A DNA stretch of 33,430 bases from assembly GCF_000498755.1 (NCBI RefSeq), contig NZ_AXUS01000027.1, positions 1-33,430 of the forward strand, read 5' to 3'. Position numbers and translations under genes: made by a program. The DNA is from Clostridioides mangenotii TR. Its GTDB lineage: Bacteria > Bacillota > Clostridia > Peptostreptococcales > Peptostreptococcaceae. The notes under the pieces were generated by a model. The model was given only the letters and a program-made list of their open reading frames with translations. It had not been told where the DNA came from and did not search any database. Shown piece by piece: positions 16,790 to 23,992 of this stretch (its first letter is position 1; the number at the start of each line of letters is the position of its first letter).

Positions 16790-16818
16790 TAAATGGTAAG
16801 GGTGACCCTTACCATTTA
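16790..16818 (-). promoter_or_regulatory. Perfect hairpin between rpsB and tsf
   Basis: A 13-bp perfect stem (TAAATGGTAAGGG with CCCTTACCATTTA) around a three-base loop. No T-run follows on the minus strand, so it is likelier a processing or partial attenuation site that sets the S2:EF-Ts ratio. Confidence 0.6.
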
Positions 16819-16828
16819 GTTTTAATTA

Positions 16829-17554
16829 TTATTCTTGCTCAGCAACTTCCTCTTCAGCAACTTCTTCTTCAGAAACTTGTCTTCCTTCGATAACAGCTGT
16901 TGCCATAGCACCAGTTATTAATTTAACTGCTCTTATAGCATCGTCATTACCTGGAACTGGGTAGTCTAATTGCTCAGGATCACAGTTTGTATCAACTATA
17001 CCAACAACTGGTATACCTAATCTGTGAGCTTCTTGTATAGCTATACTTTCTTTTCTTGGGTCTACAACAAATATAGCACCTGGTAATTCTGGCATATCTT
17101 TAATTCCGCCTAAGAATTTTTCTAGCTTATCTTTTTCAGCTCTTAATTTTATAACTTCTTTTTTAGGAAGTACGTCAAATGTTCCGTTTTCTTCCATTTT
17201 TTCTAAGTCTCTTAATTTATTGATTCTTGTTTTTATAGTTTTGTGGTTTGTAAGCATTCCACCTAACCATCTTTCGTTAACGAAGTACATTCCGCATCTT
17301 TCAGCTTCTTCTTTTATAGCTTCTTGAGCTTGTTTCTTAGTTCCAACGAATAAGATTGGTTTTCCAGTTTCAGCAACGTCTTTAACGAATCTGTACGCTT
17401 CTTCAACTTTCTTAACTGTTTTTTGTAGGTCTATTATATATATTCCGTTTCTCTCTGTGAATATAAATTTAGCCATTTTTGGATTCCATCTTCTTGTTTG
17501 ATGTCCAAAATGAACCCCTGCTTCTAATAATTGTTTCATTGAAATAACACTCAT
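16829..17554 (-). CDS. rpsB: 30S ribosomal protein S2
   Basis: Ribosomal small-subunit protein S2. Seen: [20 protein letters not shown] at the N-terminus, [17 protein letters not shown], the [11 protein letters not shown] segment, [15 protein letters not shown], and [19 protein letters not shown] followed by [15 protein letters not shown]. Length 241 with an acidic C-terminal tail ([13 protein letters not shown]), common in Firmicutes. Preceded by a promoter and a leader of about 105 bases that may carry the S2 autoregulatory structure. First gene of the minus-strand housekeeping run. Confidence 0.98.
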   Translation of the reverse strand: MSVISMKQLLEAGVHFGHQTRRWNPKMAKFIFTERNGIYIIDLQKTVKKVEEAYRFVKDVAETGKPILFVGTKKQAQEAIKEEAERCGMYFVNERWLGGMLTNHKTIKTRINKLRDLEKMEENGTFDVLPKKEVIKLRAEKDKLEKFLGGIKDMPELPGAIFVVDPRKESIAIQEAHRLGIPVVGIVDTNCDPEQLDYPVPGNDDAIRAVKLITGAMATAVIEGRQVSEEEVAEEEVAEQE

Positions 17555-17661
17555 ACTTTTACCTCCTGGTTTTATACCTCCAGCTTGATCTTCTCCCTAA
17601 AAAACCATATAGGCACCTTTTAAGGATCCCAATGCTGTGTGTGATAATTTATTTTTTCACC
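17555..17661 (-). promoter_or_regulatory. rpsB leader, candidate autoregulatory mRNA element
   Basis: The predicted transcript start is near 17661, leaving about 105 nt before the rpsB ATG. The leader has mixed composition (ATTGGGATCC, GGTGCCTATATGG, GGGAGAAGATCAAGCTGGAGG), less AT-rich than ordinary spacers here, as expected for a folded control element. S2 represses its own operon in other bacteria. I cannot match this one to a known leader family. Confidence 0.35.
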
Positions 17662-17667
17662 TCTCGT

Positions 17668-17696
17668 AGTATATCATAAAGGTTACTAAAATACAA
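17668..17696 (-). promoter_or_regulatory. Sigma-A promoter of rpsB-tsf
   Basis: On the minus strand TTGTAT (17696-17691), exactly 17 bases, TATACT (17673-17668). Good matches at both hexamers and ideal spacing. Confidence 0.65.
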
Positions 17697-17747
17697 TAAT
17701 ATTTACTCTTTTTATATCCAATATTTCTTAGTTCTATACATTTACTT

Positions 17748-18932
17748 TCATTCCGCCAATTTTATCTTTATTCTATCAATAAATGATATATTTTTTACAT
17801 CATTAGCGCTTATTATATCTACACTTCCGATTAACTCTCCCGAGGTATTTGTATATTTTATAATCCCTAGCTTGTCTCCCTTTTTTACAGGATATTCTAG
17901 TTCTTTAAAATCAACACTTGATTTTAATGTCTCATCATCTTTAGTCACTGCATAAAATTCACCTTTAGTCTTCATGACTACTTCAAGATCTTTTATACCT
18001 TTAATATACTTCTTACCTATAACAGTATTTTTATCAATAATCTTCTTTACTTTTACATTTTCTTTCCCGTACTTCAACATAGCTGTCGCTGCTGAAATTC
18101 TCTTATTTTTATGATTAGCTCCAAGAGTAACACCTATAACCCTACGATTTTTATCATTATTTTGATCCTTATTTACAAGCATTGAAAACGACAAACAGTA
18201 TCCAGCATTTCCAGTATAACCAGTCTTTATACCGTCAACCTCAGGAATCATTCTAAGAAGCGCATTTGTATTGCTCTTTTCAAAATTTCTTTCCTTATAT
18301 GTGTACGTTTCCATATCTGTTATTGCAGTTACTTGTTTTTCATATTTATCAAACATATACTTGCCTAGTATTGCTATATCTCTAGCAGAAGATTTATTTT
18401 CCTTAGCTGGAGCTTTTGGATTTTTCAAATCGTATATCGGTAGACCATTTACATTTAAAAAGTGCGTATTAGTCATCCCCAGTTCCTTTGCTTTTTTATT
18501 CATCTTATCTACAAAGTTACCCTGAGTATTAGATATATGTTTTGCTATTGCAGCTGCAGCATCATTTCCCGAAACTATCATAAGACCTCTCATTAGTTCA
18601 ATCAGAGGTATCTTCTCGCCTGCTTTTAACTTATAAGTCGACCCTTTAATTGATGCTGCATCTTTATCAATAGTTATAACGTCACCGTTCTTAACTTCAC
18701 CCTTTTCAATTGCTTCAATAGCAAGTAAAAAAGTCATCATCTTAGTAAGACTCGCGAGTGGCAACTTTTCATCCGCATTTTTTTCGTATAGTACCCTTCC
18801 TGAGTCTTGATCTATTATAATAGAAGCTTTTGAGAACATGTCTATATTTTTTTGATCGGCGTATACTGCATTTGGAGTTATAATTGCCATCAAGATTATA
18901 ACTGAGAGTATTTTTTTAATGCTGTTTTTCAA
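17748..18932 (-). CDS. D-alanyl-D-alanine carboxypeptidase (penicillin-binding protein, DacF/DacA type)
   Basis: Secreted serine peptidase trimming the terminal D-Ala from peptidoglycan stem peptides. Seen: a signal peptide (basic NSIKKIL, hydrophobic SVIILMAIITPNAVYA), the S-x-x-K motif in LASLTKMM, SGN in MIVSGNDAAAA, and KTG in DGIKTGYTGNAGYC, i.e. all three active-site motifs, followed by a C-terminal beta domain of the PBP5 type. A GTG at 18941 overlaps the AAGGTG ribosome site. The TTG at 18932 lies six bases after it and is the better start, giving 394 residues. No amphipathic anchor is obvious at the C-terminus. Monocistronic. Confidence 0.92.
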   Translation of the reverse strand: MKNSIKKILSVIILMAIITPNAVYADQKNIDMFSKASIIIDQDSGRVLYEKNADEKLPLASLTKMMTFLLAIEAIEKGEVKNGDVITIDKDAASIKGSTYKLKAGEKIPLIELMRGLMIVSGNDAAAAIAKHISNTQGNFVDKMNKKAKELGMTNTHFLNVNGLPIYDLKNPKAPAKENKSSARDIAILGKYMFDKYEKQVTAITDMETYTYKERNFEKSNTNALLRMIPEVDGIKTGYTGNAGYCLSFSMLVNKDQNNDKNRRVIGVTLGANHKNKRISAATAMLKYGKENVKVKKIIDKNTVIGKKYIKGIKDLEVVMKTKGEFYAVTKDDETLKSSVDFKELEYPVKKGDKLGIIKYTNTSGELIGSVDIISANDVKNISFIDRIKIKLAE

Positions 18933-19125
18933 TATTTTCACCTTCTTATAATTAATGCTAAACTGAGGTAGTAGGTATTAATACTTGTCTCCTCAATATA
19001 ATCTTTAGTATTTTATGTTATAAGTTACTTCAATATACATTTTTTATAGATATGTTTTTTATGATATTTGTATAAAACAATTTTGGGTAATGAAAAATAT
19101 CTTTTGGAGACAACTTTTTCTGTTG

Positions 19126-20184
19126 TTATCTGAGCATTCTTTTCATTATTAGCGAAGTCCAAATTGCTCCGGAGCTAATTCCTAGTAAAACTTCTATACT
19201 CGCTAAAATTTTCCCTAAACCTGTAGTTATTATAAGGTCTCCGTATCCTAATGTAGAAAATGTAACCATGCTGAAATACCATAGATCTATATATTTATTA
19301 AATATGTCTTTTAAAGAGTAAGTATTTAATTCGTTTAAATTTAAACTTATTAGCTTGTGATCTAAGTTTTCAACTCCTAAAAATAAATAAAAGAATGCAA
19401 ATAAACTTATTATAAACACTATCACTATAAGTATGTTCCAAGGCTTTTCACCGTAACCTGTAGTGTGTTTTGCTATTGTATCAAAAAATTTTTCACCCAA
19501 ATACTCACTGTACTTTGCATAGTCAGTCGGCCTCATCAATTTACTACTATAATATCTTTCATTATAATAATAGTGTCCTATTCTTTCGTAGTCACCTATT
19601 TTAAGAGCTTGATTTCTGGCTATCCTGTAATTTAACTTTCCATGCCTATAATCTTCTTTTTCGTAGTCTATGTTGTCAAATATTATCTTTGAATAGTCAT
19701 TAAATACTATTCCATCCATTCTAGGAAAGTTTTCTGCATTTTTGATTACTAAATCCTGACCTTGAAATTTAGCTCCCCTAAATACTTTATTATCTAGAAA
19801 CTTTTTATTAAAAGAAGTTTTATTTAGTATACAGTTCTCAATAAAAATCGAATTTTTAAATTGAACTTGATTTTTAAACATTGCATAGTTAAACTTTATA
19901 CTTTTTTTAAATATAAGATTGCTAAAATCAGCTTTTCGATTAAAAATACTTTCACTAAAGTCTAGAAATTTATAATCATAAGTAATTATTGACTTTGCAT
20001 CAAAATCCTTTTCAAATACAAAACCGCTAAAATCTGATATTTCTTCATTTATAATTTTCGATCTCATTAGTCTGTTTTCTTCAACGCTTTTATTAGATTT
20101 ATGAAATAAGCAATAATCACCATTCGTGGCATGGTGATTACATTTTTTATTTTTATATGCTTTTGATTCCCATGCACACTTCAT
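19126..20184 (-). CDS. Pentapeptide-repeat protein fused to a two-helix potassium-type ion channel
   Basis: A 352-residue modular membrane protein. Residues 1-30 hold a Cys/His cluster (C3, C15, H17/H18, C25, H28) likely to bind zinc. About 50-140 is a degenerate pentapeptide-repeat solenoid (units such as DFSGF, DFSNL, NSIFI, GAKFQ). About 165-235 is a charged Tyr-rich linker. Residues about 247-270 and 325-348 are membrane helices flanking the selectivity filter TLGYGD (311-316), the K+-channel signature. Expected to conduct K+ across the cytoplasmic membrane, with the repeat domain as a cytoplasmic sensor. Starts with AGGAGGG seven bases before ATG. Preceded by a long structured leader RNA. 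Channel call strong, gating ligand unknown. Confidence 0.88.
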   Translation of the reverse strand: MKCAWESKAYKNKKCNHHATNGDYCLFHKSNKSVEENRLMRSKIINEEISDFSGFVFEKDFDAKSIITYDYKFLDFSESIFNRKADFSNLIFKKSIKFNYAMFKNQVQFKNSIFIENCILNKTSFNKKFLDNKVFRGAKFQGQDLVIKNAENFPRMDGIVFNDYSKIIFDNIDYEKEDYRHGKLNYRIARNQALKIGDYERIGHYYYNERYYSSKLMRPTDYAKYSEYLGEKFFDTIAKHTTGYGEKPWNILIVIVFIISLFAFFYLFLGVENLDHKLISLNLNELNTYSLKDIFNKYIDLWYFSMVTFSTLGYGDLIITTGLGKILASIEVLLGISSGAIWTSLIMKRMLR

Positions 20185-20248
20185 TGCTGCCCTCCTAAAA
20201 GTCTTGTATAACTATTATGTGTAATAATATAAAATTTAATATTGTTTT

Positions 20249-20410
20249 TTAAGAAATTGTGTAGTTAGTAGAATTTCGCGTTCAGACAAGAAACTATTCA
20301 TGATGTGCCGGTGACCACAGCTTGGCTAAAGGCCGTAACTGTTACCTACACTACTTCATGAACATTTTCCTGTCTAAACACGTAATTCTCCAACTATATC
20401 AATTTCTTAA
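20249..20410 (-). ncRNA. Highly structured leader RNA upstream of the channel gene, unknown family
   Basis: Two long arms form an interrupted helix: TTAAGAAATTG with CAATTTCTTAA closes it, followed by AGAATT/AATTC-type, GTTTAGACAGGAAA with TTTCTTGTCTGAAC, and TTCATGA with TCATGAA segments. A GC-richer apical domain (about 20305-20350) contains GGCC/GGCT turns. Where the arms differ by transitions (four places), the minus-strand RNA keeps G-U pairs while the plus strand would have A-C clashes, so the RNA is read from the minus strand. A TATAAT box at 20422-20417 places +1 at 20410, the first base of the closing stem. No U-run follows the 3' arm, so it probably continues into the channel mRNA. 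It does not match riboswitch classes I remember, including c-di-AMP or M-box. Confidence 0.6.
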
Positions 20411-20416
20411 AATTCC

Positions 20417-20422
20417 ATTATA
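20417..20422 (-). promoter_or_regulatory. -10 box for the structured leader RNA
   Basis: Consensus TATAAT on the minus strand, seven bases before the closing stem of the RNA. The -35 at 17 bases is poor (TCCTGA), so an activator or a different sigma factor may be involved. Confidence 0.5.
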
Positions 20423-20437
20423 TAAAATCTTTTGGGC

Positions 20438-20462
20438 GGTCAGGAAGTCTGATTCGGGTCAG
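20438..20462. repeat. GGTCAG direct repeats flanking a GAAGTCTGATTC dyad
   Basis: GGTCAG at 20438-20443 and 20457-20462 with the near-palindrome GAAGTCTGATTC (20444-20455) between. It overlaps the -35 region of the leader-RNA promoter and is GC-richer than its surroundings, as an operator might be. Confidence 0.35.
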
Positions 20463-20587
20463 TCTTATTGTTTCAATTTACTTCATTACAAATTTCAAAT
20501 CTTGAAGGTATCGTTATCTTTATATATATTTTGAAGGAGTTTTGACATATAAATTGAATTAAATATTTATAACTTTTCTTCATTAAT

Positions 20588-20643
20588 GTTTTTCATATTT
20601 AAAGCAATAGGTATAAATCCTATTGCTTTAAATATAAAAAAAC
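20588..20643. repeat. Long AT-rich hairpin upstream of the racemase gene
   Basis: Perfect 17-bp stem (20595-20611 with 20619-20635) around a seven-base loop, extended by GTTTTT/AAAAAC outside a small bulge. No clean T-run on either 3' side and no gene that obviously ends here; role unclear. Confidence 0.6.
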
Positions 20644-20744
20644 AGATCCATAAAAGCAAGATAGTATTTACTTTACAAGTATAAGGTATAGTGATCTTTA
20701 TTTGCACATGGCTATAAGTATAAATATAAGGAGGGAGTGATACA

Positions 20745-21827
20745 ATGGAGACACCAATTTTAGAGATTGATCTAGACAAAATAAAATCTAACGCAACTAA
20801 ATTAAAATCTATATTTGACGAAAAGAATATTAATATCATGTTTATTACAAAAGGATTTTGTGCTAATACCAACATAATTAGTGCAGTGGAAACTGTTGGA
20901 ATCAAGTATTTCGGCGACAGTAGAATGAGAAATATCATTAAAGTTAAAAAGGATAAACCTTATCTAGATTACACTCTTATTAGGATTCCAAAAATAAGTG
21001 AACTTGAATCAATGATAGATTATTGTTCAACTAGCTTGCAATCTGAATTGTCGATGATAAAAAGGGCCTCTAAAATTGCTATTTTAAAGGGAAAAGTTCA
21101 CAATATTATTTTAATGGTAGATGTAGGTGATTTAAGAGAAGGAGTCTTAATAGAAGATGTAATTGAAACTGTTGAAGAGATTATAAAATTAGATGGAGTT
21201 AACCTTATTGGTATTGGAACTAATGTCGGTTGTTACGGTAGTATTATGCCAAGTAAAGAAAATACAGACATATTAGTAAAATTAAAAAATAAAATAAAAA
21301 AAGAATGTCAATATGATATTAGTATTATAAGTGGTGGGTCAACGTGTACAAGCAAATTAATATTTAATAATACATTAGCGGCAGGTATTAATTTCTTGAG
21401 AATTGGAGAAGCCATTCTATTCGGTGAAGATAGTACAAATGACAAAAAAATTCCTGGGCTTATTGATGATGCTTTTATTTTAAAAGCAGAAATTATTGAA
21501 TTAAAACATAAACCGTCCTATCCAATTGGACAGATGGGTAAAGATGCCTTTGGAAGAATAACTGAGTATATAGATTATGGAAATATAGATCGCGCTATAC
21601 TAGCAATTGGGCGTCAAGATGTAGTAATTGAGGCATTAGATCCAATTGATTCGAACATCAAAATTTTAGGTGGAAGTAGCGATCATATGATATGTTATTT
21701 AAACCCTATGACAGAGTACAAATTAGGAGATTTAATAAGTTTTAGATGCTCTTATAGTGCAGTATTATCCGCTACTACATCACCTTTCGTGATGAAAGAA
21801 TGCTCAACAGAAAAAGTATATGGATAA
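20745..21827 (+). CDS. Ornithine/alanine racemase family PLP enzyme (fold type III)
   Basis: A 360-residue PLP enzyme of the alanine/ornithine racemase group. Seen: the N-terminal LEIDLDKIKSNATKL start typical of fold-type III racemases, the PLP lysine in ITKGFCAN (about residue 35), MVDVGDLREGV, the GIGTNVGCYG strand, and the phosphate-binding SGGSTCTSKL and LRIGEAILFG segments. The family includes the ornithine racemase of clostridial amino-acid fermentation (Stickland) pathways. No ornithine-degradation genes are nearby, so the substrate stays open between ornithine, alanine and others. AAGGAGGGAG precedes ATG. Stands alone with its own terminator. Confidence 0.82.
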   Translation: METPILEIDLDKIKSNATKLKSIFDEKNINIMFITKGFCANTNIISAVETVGIKYFGDSRMRNIIKVKKDKPYLDYTLIRIPKISELESMIDYCSTSLQSELSMIKRASKIAILKGKVHNIILMVDVGDLREGVLIEDVIETVEEIIKLDGVNLIGIGTNVGCYGSIMPSKENTDILVKLKNKIKKECQYDISIISGGSTCTSKLIFNNTLAAGINFLRIGEAILFGEDSTNDKKIPGLIDDAFILKAEIIELKHKPSYPIGQMGKDAFGRITEYIDYGNIDRAILAIGRQDVVIEALDPIDSNIKILGGSSDHMICYLNPMTEYKLGDLISFRCSYSAVLSATTSPFVMKECSTEKVYG

Positions 21828-21873
21828 CAAACAAGGCGTTAGCCCTAAAGTGACTTCCGCCTTGTTTATTATT
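21826..21873 (+). terminator. Bidirectional terminator between the racemase gene and mutS2
   Basis: Stem AACAAACAAGGCG with CGCCTTGTTTATT (12 of 13 pairs) and a 15-base loop, just after the racemase stop and just before the mutS2 stop on the other strand. Confidence 0.75.
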
Positions 21874-21877
21874 TCAT

Positions 21878-23803
21878 CTAAAAACCATTTGTATTTTGTC
21901 TGACTTTGATCTGTTTTTGAATTTCCTTTAAAGCTTTCTTTGAACCTCTTTCGATACCTCTTTCAAGCTTTCTGTCTTTAAAATCTACAAATAAACTGTC
22001 TAAATCATACCCAACTGGATATAAATCAGCGGCTTTAGATTTCAACTCAAGCCTCTTTATATTTACTGCTATAAATTGATCTTTGTAAAATACTTCTACA
22101 TTGTTGAATTTATCTACTGAGTTATAAACTATTCCAAATTCATCTTTGTCTAAAAGCTTTACTCTATCTCCTCTTTCATAACCCAAATAAGTATTAGCTA
22201 CTAGGTTATCGGAATCTGAAGTTTCTTTTTCTTTAAGTATTTTACTTCTTTCTATTACTTTAGTACTGTATTCTCGACTATCTATATAACCTTTAGCTCT
22301 TTCTATTATCTTATCAGATATTCCCATCTTCTTGGATATAAAAAGTGCATTGCTGTCCTCAGATTTACCTATTGTCAACTTATACATTGGCTCAAGGGTA
22401 TTTGGGTCAAATAACATTCCTGCATTTTCAAAATCAGGATGTGAATTTGCAAATTTTTTAATTTCTCCATAGTGGGTTGATGCTACTGTTATACATCCTT
22501 TTAAATACAATTCTTCAAGAATAGAAATTGCAAGCCCAGCTCCTTCATTTGGATCTGTTCCACTTCCTATTTCGTCTAATAATACAAGTGTTGTATTGTT
22601 AGATTTTCTTACTATATACGAAATATTTTTTATATGTGATGAAAAAGTACTAAGTGAATTTTCAATACTTTGATTGTCGCCTATATCGACAAATATATTA
22701 TCAAATACACTTATTTCTGTCCCTTTATCTACTGGTAAATCAAATCCGCACTCAGCCATAGCTGTAAGAATACCTACTGTTTTAAGTGTAACTGTCTTAC
22801 CTCCAGCATTTGGACCTGTTATAATAAGGCTTCTGTAATCCTTACCTATAACAAAATTTAATGGTACTGCTCCATTAACTAAAAGAGGGTGCTTTCCATT
22901 TTTTATATTTATATTTCCACAATTATTAATATTTGGAGTAACCCCTTTTATCTTCTGACTATACTTTGCTTTTGCAAATACCATGTCGTACTCTGAAATT
23001 ACTTCAATGTTTAAGTTGATTTGTCTTATGTTTTCAAATATCAGCTCTGTTAGATAAGACAAAACTTTGTACTCTTCTACAGATTCATCTGCTAATAGCA
23101 ATATTAAATCTGAACTAGTCTTAGATATACTCTCTGGTTCAATGAAAACTGTATTTCCTTTAGATGAAGTATCTAGTACTGTCCCTCTTACTTCATTTTT
23201 ATGTGAAGCTTTTATTGGAACTACATATCTATCATTTCTTTTAGTGATTATAAATTCCTGTATATATTTTTTATTGACGCTTGAAGTTATAAATTTGTTT
23301 AATCTCTCTTTTACCTTACTTTCAGCTGTATCAATATTTCTTCTTATCTTTTTAAGCTCATTGCTTGCATTGGAATCTACTTTGTTTCCTTTTATACAGT
23401 AATTTATTTCCTCTTCGATATTTTTTAATTCAGTTATATTTACAGAATAAGAACTCAGCTTAGGAGAGTAAAATTCCTTTTCTTCCATAAATTTTTTGAT
23501 CTTTCTGCAACCTCTTAAAAAGTCTTGTATATCTATAAGCTCAATTGGCTCAAGTATCATGCCTTTTTCAACCTTATCGATTACTGGCATAATATTGAAG
23601 AGTCCTTCTAAAGGTATGTGTGTACTATTTTCTACTACAGTTCTCGCTTCTTTGTTTTCATTTAATCTTCTCGATACTATATTTATATCTCCACTTGGCA
23701 TAAGATTATCTATTAGATTTCTACCTAGATAACTTACACAGTGCATTTTTACTTGTTCCTTTACTTCATTTAGTTGTAATTTTTCTATTGTTGAACTATT
23801 CAT
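21878..23803 (-). CDS. MutS2-family ATPase lacking the Smr nuclease domain
   Basis: DNA- or ribosome-acting MutS2-type ATPase. Seen: the MutS2 core and lever helices (residues about 1-300), Walker A ITGPNAGGKT (about 330), Walker B VLLDEIGSGTDPNEGAGLA, and the STHYGEIKKFA switch. Full MutS2 has about 780 residues with a C-terminal Smr domain. This one is 641 residues and ends shortly after a KOW-like segment (GDRVKLLDKDEFGIVYN) and a basic tail, so Smr and much of the coiled linker are absent. There is no frameshift sign, and a terminator sits right behind the stop, so this looks like a natural short paralogue. Smr-less MutS2 relatives occur in clostridia. Its role may be ATP-dependent recognition without cleavage. 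Confidence 0.85.
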   Translation of the reverse strand: MNSSTIEKLQLNEVKEQVKMHCVSYLGRNLIDNLMPSGDINIVSRRLNENKEARTVVENSTHIPLEGLFNIMPVIDKVEKGMILEPIELIDIQDFLRGCRKIKKFMEEKEFYSPKLSSYSVNITELKNIEEEINYCIKGNKVDSNASNELKKIRRNIDTAESKVKERLNKFITSSVNKKYIQEFIITKRNDRYVVPIKASHKNEVRGTVLDTSSKGNTVFIEPESISKTSSDLILLLADESVEEYKVLSYLTELIFENIRQINLNIEVISEYDMVFAKAKYSQKIKGVTPNINNCGNINIKNGKHPLLVNGAVPLNFVIGKDYRSLIITGPNAGGKTVTLKTVGILTAMAECGFDLPVDKGTEISVFDNIFVDIGDNQSIENSLSTFSSHIKNISYIVRKSNNTTLVLLDEIGSGTDPNEGAGLAISILEELYLKGCITVASTHYGEIKKFANSHPDFENAGMLFDPNTLEPMYKLTIGKSEDSNALFISKKMGISDKIIERAKGYIDSREYSTKVIERSKILKEKETSDSDNLVANTYLGYERGDRVKLLDKDEFGIVYNSVDKFNNVEVFYKDQFIAVNIKRLELKSKAADLYPVGYDLDSLFVDFKDRKLERGIERGSKKALKEIQKQIKVRQNTNGF

Positions 23804-23831
23804 TTTGTTCTCCTTTATTTATAAGTCTAAT

Positions 23832-23910
23832 AACGGATTGACGACTTAATAAATAAGGGTACGATACTTGACTCCTTATTTATTAAGAAGTCTAACTGCG
23901 GACTCAAAAT
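23832..23910 (-). repeat. Hairpin and duplicated ribosome-site segment in the mutS2 leader
   Basis: CTTAATAAATAAGG pairs with CCTTATTTATTAAG (14-bp stem, inside 23848-23892). In addition a segment of roughly 30 bases ending AATAAATAAGGAG is repeated imperfectly as ATAAATAAAGGAG, the real ribosome site of mutS2; both copies are preceded by CCG..(A)TTAGACTT. Confidence 0.55.
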
Positions 23911-23992
23911 AGTTAGTATTTTTTTTCATAAAACACTTCTCCTCACTTTATATTTAACTTACTATATATAATTCTATCATATACAGTCAATC

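Larger units (their letters stand above)
20185..20744. other. 560-base intergenic region with structured RNA, repeats and hairpins
   Basis: Divergent region between the channel gene and the racemase gene. It holds the structured minus-strand RNA (20249-20410), its -10 box, a GC-richer operator-like segment (20438-20462), and a long AT-rich hairpin (20588-20643). No convincing racemase promoter was found. No protein-coding frame with a ribosome site was found here. Confidence 0.6.

Noticed and set aside
20249-20410. Identification as 6S RNA, c-di-AMP riboswitch or M-box
   Set aside because: The long hairpin recalls 6S RNA, but there is no large central bubble; the conserved core sequences I remember of ydaO/c-di-AMP and M-box riboswitches are not present. 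Left as unassigned.
20322-20534. 70-residue plus-strand frame in the structured region
   Set aside because: No ribosome site, unusual composition, and it overlaps the structured RNA read from the other strand.
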